A stretch of DNA of 33,673 bases from Acidobacteriota bacterium (GTDB taxonomy: Bacteria; Acidobacteriota; Terriglobia; Terriglobales; Acidobacteriaceae), in assembly GCA_018268775.1 (NCBI GenBank), contig JAFDVV010000043.1, positions 1 to 33,673 on the forward strand. The letters are read 5' to 3'. Shown here piece by piece: positions 1 through 6,846 of this stretch (position 1 is the stretch's first letter; the number at the start of each line of letters is the position of its first letter). Both the position numbers and the translations under genes were made by a program. Under the pieces are notes generated by a model, which was not told the origin of the DNA, did not search any database, and saw nothing but the letters and a program-made list of their open reading frames with translations.

Positions 1-33
1 AAGTCGTAGGTTCGAATCCTGCTGCGCCCACCA
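1..33 (+). tRNA. 3' end of a tRNA gene (partial, identity not determinable)
   Basis: The first 33 bases fold as the 3' part of a tRNA. A T-stem GTAGG pairs with CCTGC around a TTCGAAT loop, followed by the 3' acceptor strand TGCGCCC, discriminator A and an encoded CCA. The 5' acceptor strand would therefore be GGGCGCA. The anticodon lies outside the window; Lys and Arg tRNAs can have similar ends, but I cannot choose. The integrase remnant that starts immediately downstream makes this tRNA 3' end a likely former attachment site. Confidence 0.85.
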
Positions 34-371
34 ATTCTTTCTTTCAACAACTTAGGCGGTGTGACGGTCGAAGTATTTGCGGCTTTTTGTGGCAAATCGT
101 CGGATGACTGATCTTCTCCTCCTTTCACGAGCATTGCGTACACCGATCCGACCATCGTTTGTACGCTCTCTGGAAGCTCCTGCATATATTCGTTGGCCGT
201 CGTATCCGGCCGCGAATGCCTGAGGTGAGCCTGAATGCCTTTGACCGATCCCATCTTCTGCGCCTGGGTCGCCATTGTCCGTCACATCACCTGAAAATTC
301 AGCTTCGGAATCCCCAGCGAGTCCGCCAGAGGCTTCAAAACCCGGAAGCGGTGATTGTCCGCGTCCATGAA
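34..371 (-). pseudogene. Tyrosine recombinase (integrase) C-terminal remnant with in-frame stop
   Basis: Read on the minus strand, residues from about 371 down to 285 give a helix ending LGIPKLNFQVM. A TGA at 284-282 follows, then the frame continues as RTMATQAQKMGSV and AHLRHSRPDTTANEYMQEL. Together these look like the C-terminal catalytic part of a phage-type integrase: RRTMATQAQ as the R box, HLRHS as box II and the EYM tyrosine. The stop falls where the family usually has an arginine, consistent with a CGA to TGA change. Everything upstream is missing and replaced by insertion-sequence fragments. The frame stays open through the tRNA 3' end at the window edge, so the true C-terminus cannot be placed. 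The protein is certainly inactive. The arrangement, with the integrase C-terminus facing a tRNA 3' end, is typical of an integrated island border. Confidence 0.8.
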
Positions 372-386
372 GCTGGAGTGTCCGGC

Positions 387-509
387 GAAGGCCTGCTGCG
401 GCAGATTGAAGTGGCGGTGGCCAACGGCAAGACGATGCCTGCTGCGTGTCGGGACAACGAGATCACTGAGCAGACCTATTATCGTTGGCGCAAGGAATAC
501 GGCGGCCTG
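387..509 (+). mobile_element. IS3-family OrfA transposase fragment (helix-turn-helix only)
   Basis: An open frame here encodes about 41 residues resembling the N-terminal helix-turn-helix of IS3-family OrfA: LLRQIEVAVANGKTMPAAC, then EITEQTYYRWRKEYGGL. The TYYRWRKEYGGL end is a hallmark of this protein group. Both the start and everything after the helix-turn-helix are missing. On the right the similarity stops within about 12 bp of the point where an opposite-strand IS481-type fragment begins. It is a relic without a plausible function. Confidence 0.75.
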
Positions 510-521
510 CGGTGGACCAGG

Positions 522-678
522 CGCGATGGTCTTCGGGTTGACGCCGTGACGGCTGGCCAACGCCCTCAGGCTCTCTCGACTATGTTGTATCGCTCGACGG
601 ACCGCCGCTGCCGTGCGGGCGCTCCCGCGCAGAACTTGTCCCATAGCGCCTCCTTCTGAACTTCAGAAAAGTATGACA
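522..678 (-). mobile_element. Left end of an IS481-type insertion sequence with truncated transposase
   Basis: On the minus strand an ATG at 644 with a strong AAGGAGG ribosome binding site starts MGQVLRGSARTAAAV, continuing RRAIQHSRESLRALA and HGVNPKTIA. This is the typical N-terminus of IS481-type transposases. Similarity stops after about 41 residues, at the junction with the IS3 fragment. Upstream of the ATG is the sequence expected at the element tip: TGTCATAC reading from 678, then a 15-bp inverted repeat at 654-668 (TTCTGAA, one base, TTCAGAA). The left terminal inverted repeat and promoter region are thus preserved while the rest is lost. The tip lies two bases from the stop codon of the neighbouring YkgJ-type gene. 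Confidence 0.75.
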
Positions 679-680
679 GT

Positions 681-1289
681 CTATGAGCCGGGGCTACGAA
701 GAGCGAAGACGACGATGGTTTCGCCGTGAGTTCCGTGTGCGGCATTGAATGCGTCGTTGCTGGCCGCCTCCTGCGCGGGAATCGACGGATCGAGCTCGCA
801 GGCAGCGATCTCCTCTGTCGTCGCCGTAATGTAGCAAAGCTCGCAGGTTGCCAGGTCGCCTTCGGCGGTGCGCATGGGCGGGCCGAAGGTTCGGCAGACG
901 ATGGGCCGTGCCTCGTAGAGGTCGCATGTACCGGTCACGGGATCGAGGACGGGACACGGCTCGCTGTCGCCTACGCTGCCTTCGTCCGCGAAGAGTGGCG
1001 AGTCCTCGTAGTCCTCGCTGAGAGTGCCGGTGGTGGTGTTGCCGGGGAAGAGCGGCGCGATGCGGGTCAGAGAGTCGGCGACACGAATATGGACGCGCGC
1101 TGCTCGCTGCGGGTCTTGCTGTTCCAGGACGCGAAGACCTTCGCGCAGGCGGGCCGCGTCCTGCTGCGCGATCGGGAAGACGCCGTGACAGCACTGGGTG
1201 CAGCCGGGGCGGCAGACGAGGTGTGCGCCGCTGCACTCAGCGGCAGAGATCAGAGCGGCATCGACGATCTGGACAAGTCCAAGAGTCAC
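681..1289 (-). CDS. YkgJ-family cysteine-cluster protein (putative metal-binding)
   Basis: This 202-residue protein carries the CxxxCxxCC cluster near its N-terminus (C26, C30, C33, C34 in CRPGCTQCC). Further cysteines follow in the second half (EPCPVL, GTCDLY, PIVCRTFGPP, TCELCY). This spacing and the YEARPIVCRTFG stretch are characteristic of the YkgJ/UPF0153 group, which is thought to bind zinc or an iron-sulfur cluster; its biochemical role is not established. No signal peptide or membrane segment is visible, so it is probably cytoplasmic. The gene starts 15 bp after the stop of the membrane-protein gene upstream, suggesting co-transcription with it and with purB. An insertion-sequence end lies directly behind its stop codon. 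Confidence 0.85.
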   Translation of the reverse strand: MTLGLVQIVDAALISAAECSGAHLVCRPGCTQCCHGVFPIAQQDAARLREGLRVLEQQDPQRAARVHIRVADSLTRIAPLFPGNTTTGTLSEDYEDSPLFADEGSVGDSEPCPVLDPVTGTCDLYEARPIVCRTFGPPMRTAEGDLATCELCYITATTEEIAACELDPSIPAQEAASNDAFNAAHGTHGETIVVFALRSPGS

Positions 1290-1304
1290 AGGTGTTCCTC
1301 AGGA

Positions 1305-1931
1305 TCAGAGTGGCTGGTGTGGTTTCGGAGGAGGAGGAGCGATCGCGATCTCCATCTCGGGAGTACGCCGCGGTTGCTCAAGCCAGCGTGAGAGCGAGCG
1401 GAAGATGATGATCCACACGAGGAAGACACTCTCGGAGATGACAAAATCGTGGAAGGTGAGTGGGTCCGTTGGAGCGGCCAGACCAAAGGGAATGAGCAGG
1501 GCAGAGAAAACTCCGGCATAAAAGAAGATTCGCGGAAACCATGCAGTTGGCCGGGCGGGCCTGTAGAAAAGCAGCAGCCTGCGCCACAGCGAAAGCTCCC
1601 CCAGCCTGTTTTGGAACTCGGATGATCGGCTGTGAAGCCTCATCTGTTGCGCGTGCGCAAAGTGAGAGTCTTTCTGCACGATCTCGCGAAGCATCTGAAG
1701 TTCCTGCTGAAGTTGTGGGGTGACGGGTTCGCCCGGCAGGGGCACCTGGTTCGTCAACTTGATCCACTGTTCCCAGAATGCGAGTCGCTTCGTTGCCTCT
1801 TCAAGAGTACGGTTGCGCGCGGAGGTAGCGCTGCGATCATGACTCCAGGAGACGGCCGCAGGGATAAGGGTTCCCACCAGACCGAAGGCTCCAGCGATGA
1901 GGGCTTTCTGTACGTCATCGGAGAAGGGCAT
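1305..1931 (-). CDS. Hypothetical membrane protein with coiled-coil-like centre
   Basis: I do not recognise a family. From the ATG at 1931 (MPFSDDVQKALIAG), preceded by AAGGA, the product is 208 residues; an upstream in-frame ATG at 1970 would add 13 residues but has poorer spacing. A hydrophobic stretch lies at about residues 9-27. A long polar, helix-forming middle part rich in E, Q and R follows. Two more hydrophobic segments lie near the C-terminus (IFFYAGVFSALLIPFGL and VISESVFLVWIIIF), and the tail is proline-rich (PPPPKPHQP). The topology suggests a small inner-membrane protein with a cytoplasmic or periplasmic helical domain. It sits between purB and the ykgJ-like gene on the same strand with short gaps, so it probably shares their transcript. 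Confidence 0.7.
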   Translation of the reverse strand: MPFSDDVQKALIAGAFGLVGTLIPAAVSWSHDRSATSARNRTLEEATKRLAFWEQWIKLTNQVPLPGEPVTPQLQQELQMLREIVQKDSHFAHAQQMRLHSRSSEFQNRLGELSLWRRLLLFYRPARPTAWFPRIFFYAGVFSALLIPFGLAAPTDPLTFHDFVISESVFLVWIIIFRSLSRWLEQPRRTPEMEIAIAPPPPKPHQPL

Positions 1932-2035
1932 GGATGCCGTCCTTGGTACTGCCAGTAGACAGACAAGCATACAGGCAGCGGCGTACAGAGCAAAGAGGCC
2001 GCCGTGGAGAAACGACGGCCCTTTACGGGCTGCAA

Positions 2036-3337
2036 TCAGCTGCCCAGCACTCGCTGGAAGATAGCATCCACGTTTGCCAGTTGCCGGTTGTAGTCGAACG
2101 CCCGCGCCAGTTTTTCCGGTGAGAGACGCGCAGTGATCTCAGGCACTTTGGCGATCTCATCGCGGAAGACGAGGTCGTTCTTCCACGAGTTCATGGCGTG
2201 TCCCTGTACGAGTCGGTAGGCGTCTTCGCGGCTCATGCCGGACTCTGCCAGGTCGAGCAGAAGCTGGCCCGAGAAGATGAGGCCGCCGGTGGACTCGAGG
2301 TTCTTCAACATGCGCGCGGGGTAGACCAACAGCTTGTCGATCAGGTTGGTCGTCTTCGCGAGCAGATAGTCGGCGAGGATCGTCGAGTCGGGGAAGATGA
2401 CGCGCTCGGCGGAGGAGTGCGAGATGTCGCGCTCGTGCCAGAGAGCGACGTTTTCGAGCGCGGTCTGAGCGTTCGCGCGCATGACGCGGGCGAGGCCCGA
2501 AATCTGCTCGCTGGTGATGGGGTTGCGCTTGTGCGGCATCGCGCTCGAACCCTTCTGCTTCTCGGAGAAGAACTCCTCGGCTTCGCGTACCTCGGTGCGT
2601 TGCAGGTGGCGAATCTCGGTGGCGATCTTGTCGAGCGTGCTGCCGAGTACGGCGAGTGTGGAGATATACGCCGCGTGGCGGTCGCGCTGAACGACCTGCG
2701 TGGCCACATCGACGGGGCGCAGGTCCAGCTCCGCGCAGATGGCCTCTTCGTGCTCGGGCTTCAGGTGGCCGAAGGTGCCGACGGCGCCGGAGAGCTTGCC
2801 GACGCGGAGATCTTCCGCAGCGGCATCGAAGCGAGCGAGGTTGCGCTGGACCTCCGAGTACCACAGCAACAATTTCAGCCCGAAGGTGGAAGGCTCGGCG
2901 TGGATGCCGTGCGTGCGGCCGATGATGGGCGTCATCTTGAACTCGATGGCGCGGCGCTTGAGCACAGCGGCGAGCGCGACGATGCCCTCGCGGATGATGG
3001 CGGAGGCCTCACGGATCTGGAGCGCCTGCGCGGTGTCGACGACATCGGTGGAGGTAAGGCCGTAGTGCAGCCATCGCGAGTGCTCTGGGTTATTGATGTG
3101 CTCGGCGACGGTGGTAGTGAAGGCGATGACGTCGTGTTTGACCTCGGCTTCGATGGCGTTGATGCGCTCGACGGTGAAGCCGCCCTTGTCGCGGATGGCG
3201 TCGGCGGCCTGCTGCGGCACCAGGCCGAAGCGGGCGAGCGCCTGCGAGGCGGCGGTTTCGACGGTGAGCCAGCAGCGGTACTTGTTCTCGTCGGACCAGA
3301 TGCGGCCCATGGCGGGACGTGTGTAGCGAGCGATCAA
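2036..3337 (-). CDS. purB: Adenylosuccinate lyase
   Basis: The 433-residue product catalyses two steps of purine synthesis: release of fumarate from SAICAR to give AICAR, and from adenylosuccinate to give AMP. The fumarase/aspartase superfamily signature GSSAMPHKRNP lies at about residues 263-273, with the catalytic serine of the flexible loop. TSTD (95-98) and RTHG (141-144, catalytic histidine) are also present. Length is normal for bacterial PurB, which works as a cytosolic homotetramer. The start is an unusual TTG: it gives MIARYTRPAMGRIWSDE, matching the conserved family N-terminus, whereas the first in-frame ATG (3310) would cut off the first nine residues. A GGAG lies about 10 bases upstream of the TTG. 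It leads a probable three-gene minus-strand unit and diverges from the marR-like gene. Confidence 0.96.
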   Translation of the reverse strand: MIARYTRPAMGRIWSDENKYRCWLTVETAASQALARFGLVPQQAADAIRDKGGFTVERINAIEAEVKHDVIAFTTTVAEHINNPEHSRWLHYGLTSTDVVDTAQALQIREASAIIREGIVALAAVLKRRAIEFKMTPIIGRTHGIHAEPSTFGLKLLLWYSEVQRNLARFDAAAEDLRVGKLSGAVGTFGHLKPEHEEAICAELDLRPVDVATQVVQRDRHAAYISTLAVLGSTLDKIATEIRHLQRTEVREAEEFFSEKQKGSSAMPHKRNPITSEQISGLARVMRANAQTALENVALWHERDISHSSAERVIFPDSTILADYLLAKTTNLIDKLLVYPARMLKNLESTGGLIFSGQLLLDLAESGMSREDAYRLVQGHAMNSWKNDLVFRDEIAKVPEITARLSPEKLARAFDYNRQLANVDAIFQRVLGS

Positions 3338-3396
3338 GGGGTCAGTTCTCCAGCGATGTATGGGATTTCTATCTCTTTCATTCTACTGCCGTGCAA

Positions 3397-3412
3397 CGGC
3401 AGGTACCTGCCG
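3397..3412. promoter_or_regulatory. Perfect 16-bp palindrome between purB and marR-like gene
   Basis: CGGCAGGTACCTGCCG is a perfect 16-bp palindrome in the 118-bp divergent spacer. It ends 10 bp before the large inverted repeat that abuts the MarR start codon and lies 59 bp upstream of the purB start. As double-stranded DNA it could be an operator for a dimeric regulator acting on either gene. The half-site sequence differs from that of the neighbouring repeat, so a different protein may bind it. Confidence 0.45.
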
Positions 3413-3422
3413 GTCGCGATAA

Positions 3423-3455
3423 ATGTCGTAATGCGATATAATCGTATTACGACAT
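3423..3455. promoter_or_regulatory. Probable MarR operator: 15-bp inverted repeat overlapping a -10 box
   Basis: ATGTCGTAATGCGAT (3423-3437) and ATCGTATTACGACAT (3441-3455) are inverted repeats matching at 14 of 15 positions, separated by ATA. A perfect TATAAT -10 hexamer (3437-3442) sits in the centre and the repeat ends on the base before the ATG of the marR-like gene. No convincing -35 and no Shine-Dalgarno sequence are visible, so the transcript may start around 3449 and be leaderless or nearly so. A dimeric winged-helix repressor bound here would block the -10 box directly, which fits autoregulation of the marR-clc operon. The size and symmetry suit a MarR-type operator; binding is inferred. 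Confidence 0.75.
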
Positions 3456-3923
3456 ATGCCGGTCACTCGCAAAAGTAAAAACGGGTCGTTGGACTGGGCG
3501 AAGCTGGCCGACCTGGCCGAATTTCGTTATCAGTTGCGGCGTTTTGTCAGCTTTAGCGAGGCGGCATCGGAGGCGGCGGGAATCTCGGCGCAGCAGTACC
3601 AGTTGCTTCAGGTGGTTGCGACGGTGCCCGGCGGGCAGGAGTGCTCGATCTCCTACATCGCCGAGCGCATGGTGCTTCGCCACAATACCGCGGTCGAGCT
3701 GGTGGACAGGGCTGAGAAGGCCGGGCTGGTACAGCGAGTCGCCGACGCGAACGACCATCGCCGCTCGCTGGTGGAGACTACCCCGCGCGGCAACGAGCTT
3801 CTGGCGCAACTGGTGCCGGTCCACCTGGCCGAGGTGCGTACCGAGAACGGCGAGCTGTTGCGCAGCCTCCAGCAGTTGATCGGCAACCGAACATCTTTAC
3901 CGAAACAAGGAGTACAACGATGA
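3456..3923 (+). CDS. MarR-family transcriptional regulator
   Basis: The 155-residue protein has the MarR layout: an N-terminal dimerisation helix (about residues 15-45), then a winged helix-turn-helix with ISYIAERMVLRHNTAVELV as the recognition part. The wing motif VADANDHRRSLVETTPRG follows, with the conserved D-x-R-R-x-x-V/L pattern. A C-terminal dimerisation helix completes it. The start codon lies directly behind the large palindrome that probably is its own operator. The stop overlaps the ATG of the ClC gene by 4 bp (ATGA), so the two are translationally coupled and the regulator most likely controls the chloride channel/transporter. The inducing ligand cannot be read from the sequence; MarR proteins usually respond to small aromatics, anions or oxidants. 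Confidence 0.88.
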   Translation: MPVTRKSKNGSLDWAKLADLAEFRYQLRRFVSFSEAASEAAGISAQQYQLLQVVATVPGGQECSISYIAERMVLRHNTAVELVDRAEKAGLVQRVADANDHRRSLVETTPRGNELLAQLVPVHLAEVRTENGELLRSLQQLIGNRTSLPKQGVQR

Positions 3924-5827
3924 GCCACGGAGAATCCGCTTCCAGTTTGCGGGACTATTCAGCGACAAACAGGATGCTGTTCATCAGCGGGCTGGCCGCC
4001 ATACTGGGCGGTGCGGGCGCCGTGCTGGCGTGGGCCCTGCTGGGGTTGATCCGTCTGGCGACGAACGTCTTCTACTTTCACAAGCTGAGCTTTGCCAACA
4101 CAAGCCCCGCCGACAGTACGCTGGGGTGGACGGCGGCCTTCGCGCCCATTGTGGGCGGTCTTTTGATCGGTGTAATCGCACGCTTCGGGTCGGAGAAGAT
4201 TCGCGGCCACGGCATGCCCGAAGCGATCGAGGCAATTATCTTCAAGGGCGGCAAGGTTGCACCGCGCATCGCCATCCTGAAGCCGGTTGCCACGGCGATC
4301 GCCATCGGTTCAGGCGGACCGTTCGGCGCGGAAGGCCCGATCATTATGACGGGCGGCGCTACCGGCTCGCTGATTGGCCAACTGCTGCATACGACCGATG
4401 CGGAGCGCACGACGCTGCTGGTGGCTGGCGCTGCCGCCGGCATGTCCGCGACGTTCTCGTGCCCTCTTGCGGCGGTGCTGCTTGCGGTGGAGTTGCTGCT
4501 GTTTGAATGGCGTCCGCGCAGTCTGGTGCCGGTGGCCGTTGCATCGGTCACTGCGGGGGCGATCCGCAGACTGCTGCTGGGGTCGGGGCCGATCTTTCCC
4601 ATGCAGCCAACCACGGTACCGATTCACCACATGGCGATGATCGGAGCGCTGGTTGTCGGCCTGCTTGCAGCGCTGCTGTCAACCGGCCTTAGCAAGATTC
4701 TGTACGCCATCGAAGACATGTTCGAGCACCTGCCGATCCACTGGATGTGGTGGCCTGCCATCGGCGGCGCTGTCGTCGGTATCGGCGGTCTGTTCTTTCC
4801 GCAGGCGCTGGGCGTGGGTTACGGAGTCATTCAGAAGCTGGTCGTCGACGACGTGACGTGGAAGGTCATCATCGGCGTTCTCGTGGTGAAGAGCATCATC
4901 TGGACCTTCTCCCTGGGATCGAATACATCCGGCGGTATTCTGGCCCCGCTGTTGATGATCGGCGGCGCGCTGGGTGCAGCAGCCGCGCATGTACTTCCTC
5001 CCATCTCGCAGGGTGCATGGGCGCTGGTGGGCATGTCATCGGTGCTGGCGGCGGCAATCGGTGCTCCGCTAACGGCGGCGATGCTTGCTGTCGAACTGAC
5101 GCACAACGGCGGCCTGATGCTGCCGGTATTGCTCGGCTGCGTGGTGAGCTACGCTGTCGGCGTTCTGCTGCAACCGCGCTCGATCCTTACCGAGCGCTTG
5201 AGCCGCCGCGGCTTCCACCTGAGCCGCGAATATGGCGTCGACCCGCTGGAGACGGTGATGGTGCGCGACGTGATGCACACCAGCGTCTTTGCGCTGCCGG
5301 CGGATGCGACCCGTCAGGACGCGGCCGACTGGCTGACGAAGATGAACAACCGTGGCAGCGAGGCATGGTCGCACTGGCAGAGACTGTTTCCGCTGGTGGA
5401 CAAGGCGGGCAAGCTCGACGGCGTGTTGACGCGCAGCCAGATGATCTCCGCTGGACGCGGGGGCGAATTGAGGCAGGCGCTTATCACGTCGGGTAGCTCG
5501 AAGCCCTCGGTGGTTGGCCCCAACGACACGCTGCGCTCGGCGGCGGAAAAGATGGCGGAGTCGCATCTGACATCCTTCCCGGTTGTCGATTCGGGCGGCG
5601 GGCTAAGCGGTATTCTGACGATCGAAGACCTGCTTGCCGCGCGCAGTAAAGCGAGGATGCGCGACAGCGACCGTGAACGTGTGCTGACGCTGCGCTGGCC
5701 CTTCGGAAGGCAGATGCGCGCAGAACACTCGATCGACGATCTTGTCGACCGCGCCTATGATAGCGCTGTTCTCGAGCGAGAACGGTTGGAAGATGTTGGC
5801 GAACGGGTCGAGAGCGGGCTGGACTAG
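3920..5827 (+). CDS. ClC-type chloride channel/transporter with C-terminal CBS pair
   Basis: The 635-residue product is an inner-membrane ClC protein. The three pore signatures are present in altered form: GHGMP (96-100, for GSGIP), GAEGP (136-140, for GREGP, keeping the gating glutamate E138) and GGILAP (338-343, for GxFxP). About a dozen hydrophobic segments fill residues 20-415. Residues about 445-580 form two CBS domains (MVRDVMHTSVFALP and LTSFPVVDSGGGLSG) that in relatives bind adenine nucleotides and adjust gating. The position matching the internal proton glutamate of E. coli ClcA seems to be leucine in my hand alignment (AVELLLFEWRPR), which would favour channel over H+/Cl- exchange; this is uncertain. 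AAGGAG precedes the ATG, which overlaps the marR-like stop. The gene converges with the glutaredoxin gene, with 6 bp between stops. Confidence 0.93.
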   Translation: MSHGESASSLRDYSATNRMLFISGLAAILGGAGAVLAWALLGLIRLATNVFYFHKLSFANTSPADSTLGWTAAFAPIVGGLLIGVIARFGSEKIRGHGMPEAIEAIIFKGGKVAPRIAILKPVATAIAIGSGGPFGAEGPIIMTGGATGSLIGQLLHTTDAERTTLLVAGAAAGMSATFSCPLAAVLLAVELLLFEWRPRSLVPVAVASVTAGAIRRLLLGSGPIFPMQPTTVPIHHMAMIGALVVGLLAALLSTGLSKILYAIEDMFEHLPIHWMWWPAIGGAVVGIGGLFFPQALGVGYGVIQKLVVDDVTWKVIIGVLVVKSIIWTFSLGSNTSGGILAPLLMIGGALGAAAAHVLPPISQGAWALVGMSSVLAAAIGAPLTAAMLAVELTHNGGLMLPVLLGCVVSYAVGVLLQPRSILTERLSRRGFHLSREYGVDPLETVMVRDVMHTSVFALPADATRQDAADWLTKMNNRGSEAWSHWQRLFPLVDKAGKLDGVLTRSQMISAGRGGELRQALITSGSSKPSVVGPNDTLRSAAEKMAESHLTSFPVVDSGGGLSGILTIEDLLAARSKARMRDSDRERVLTLRWPFGRQMRAEHSIDDLVDRAYDSAVLERERLEDVGERVESGLD

Positions 5828-5833
5828 CAGGGG

Positions 5834-6088
5834 CTACGACGAGACGCCGAAGAGCTCTTCCATCTCGTCGTAGAGAAAGCCCTCGCCCGGGCGGTAGGGC
5901 TGCACCCACTTGCCGTCGATCACAAACTGCGGGATGGCGCGCTTGCCGACGTTGGCCAATACAAGGTCGGCAGCGCCCGGAGTCCGCTCAATATCGACCT
6001 CGGTGAAGGGGATATTGTGCGTGGAGAGAAAACGTTTCGCTTCGCGGCAATCGCGGCACCAGGCGGCCGTGTAGACAGTCAGATCCAT
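5834..6088 (-). CDS. Glutaredoxin-like protein (NrdH/Grx fold)
   Basis: An 84-residue thioredoxin-fold protein. TVYTAAWCRDCREAKRFL contains the redox CxxC (C11 and C14), and AIPQF has the cis-proline that faces the active site. The VxIxxTPGA-like strand (EVDIERTPGA) fits glutaredoxins. The length is typical of single-domain glutaredoxin/NrdH. It would reduce disulfides in the cytoplasm; partners are unknown. Since a class II ribonucleotide reductase is encoded 7 kb away it could serve that enzyme, but thioredoxin is the usual reductant and there is no linkage. No strong ribosome binding site is visible. Its stop lies 6 bp from the stop of the convergent ClC gene and no terminator fits between them. 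Confidence 0.88.
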   Translation of the reverse strand: MDLTVYTAAWCRDCREAKRFLSTHNIPFTEVDIERTPGAADLVLANVGKRAIPQFVIDGKWVQPYRPGEGFLYDEMEELFGVSS

Positions 6089-6107
6089 ACAACCAGTTTA
6101 CAGAGGG

Positions 6108-6680
6108 CTACTCGGGGACCTGCCAGCCGGCAAGCGTCTGGGCCAATGTGATCTCGCCGCTGCCTCCGTCTGTAACCGCCTTGCCCAATGCCGGGAATGC
6201 GGCCTGTATGTCGGGAGACTTCGCCCACACCGGCACGTCCTGGAGCTTGTAACTGTATTTGATATGCGTCTCCGGGAAGCCGGTCGAGCCTTTTGCGGGA
6301 GGCGTCGAGCTGTCGATGGCGCTCACAGTGCGGTGGCCATAGCAGAAGCGCGGAGCGTAACGCTCGCCCGCGCGCGCGACGGTGTAACGCGTCGTCTTTA
6401 CGGCAGTCTCGTAACTCGATTCCAGCAGCAGCGACTTCACCAGCGTGTTCAGCCGCTTCGTCTCCGCGGGGTCGGATGTGGCGTAGGGAAATCGGACGTT
6501 TGAGAGCAGGCAGTCGGGGTGCTCGGTGTAATAGTTATTGATTGTCTGGGTAAAGTTTGCCTCGCTGGGTTTTGCCTTGGAGTTGCAGCCTGTAGCGGCA
6601 AGTAGAGCAGCGGTCAAAGTTACTGCGGCGAGTCGAACAGACCTGGCGGCTGAAGACGAGCAAAGGGAGGTGGATGTCAT
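6108..6680 (-). CDS. Putative outer-membrane or periplasmic lipoprotein of unknown function
   Basis: From the ATG at 6680 the product is 190 residues. This start has AGGAG five bases upstream; the in-frame ATG at 6695 lacks one. The N-terminus has arginines followed by AAVTLTAALLAATGC, a signal peptide ending in a clear lipobox, so the mature protein should start at the lipidated cysteine. The mature part (SEANFTQTINNYYTEHPDC and onward) matches no family I know. Two cysteines in the mature part (HPDCLL and RFCYGH) could form a disulfide. It stands 20 bp upstream of the glutaredoxin gene on the same strand and may be co-transcribed with it. Function unknown. Confidence 0.8.
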   Translation of the reverse strand: MTSTSLCSSSAARSVRLAAVTLTAALLAATGCNSKAKPSEANFTQTINNYYTEHPDCLLSNVRFPYATSDPAETKRLNTLVKSLLLESSYETAVKTTRYTVARAGERYAPRFCYGHRTVSAIDSSTPPAKGSTGFPETHIKYSYKLQDVPVWAKSPDIQAAFPALGKAVTDGGSGEITLAQTLAGWQVPE

Positions 6681-6846
6681 GCGTGCTCCTAACAATTCGG
6701 TGAATCGAGAGTTTTGAAAGCAATCAGCTCAGGCAAACAGTTGAGATGCGATTTTTGTGCCGCCAGTTTGTCAGTACGTTCGAAAGCGGCTGTCACGCCC
6801 TGCTTTCTATTGACTCGCTCAAGACGAGGGTATATCAAGGCGTGAC

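Noticed and set aside
2198..3478. A 426-codon open frame on the plus strand opposite purB
   Set aside because: It is antisense to a clear purB; its translation is low-complexity (G, V, A, D, L) as expected for the shadow of a high-GC gene and shows no family motif.
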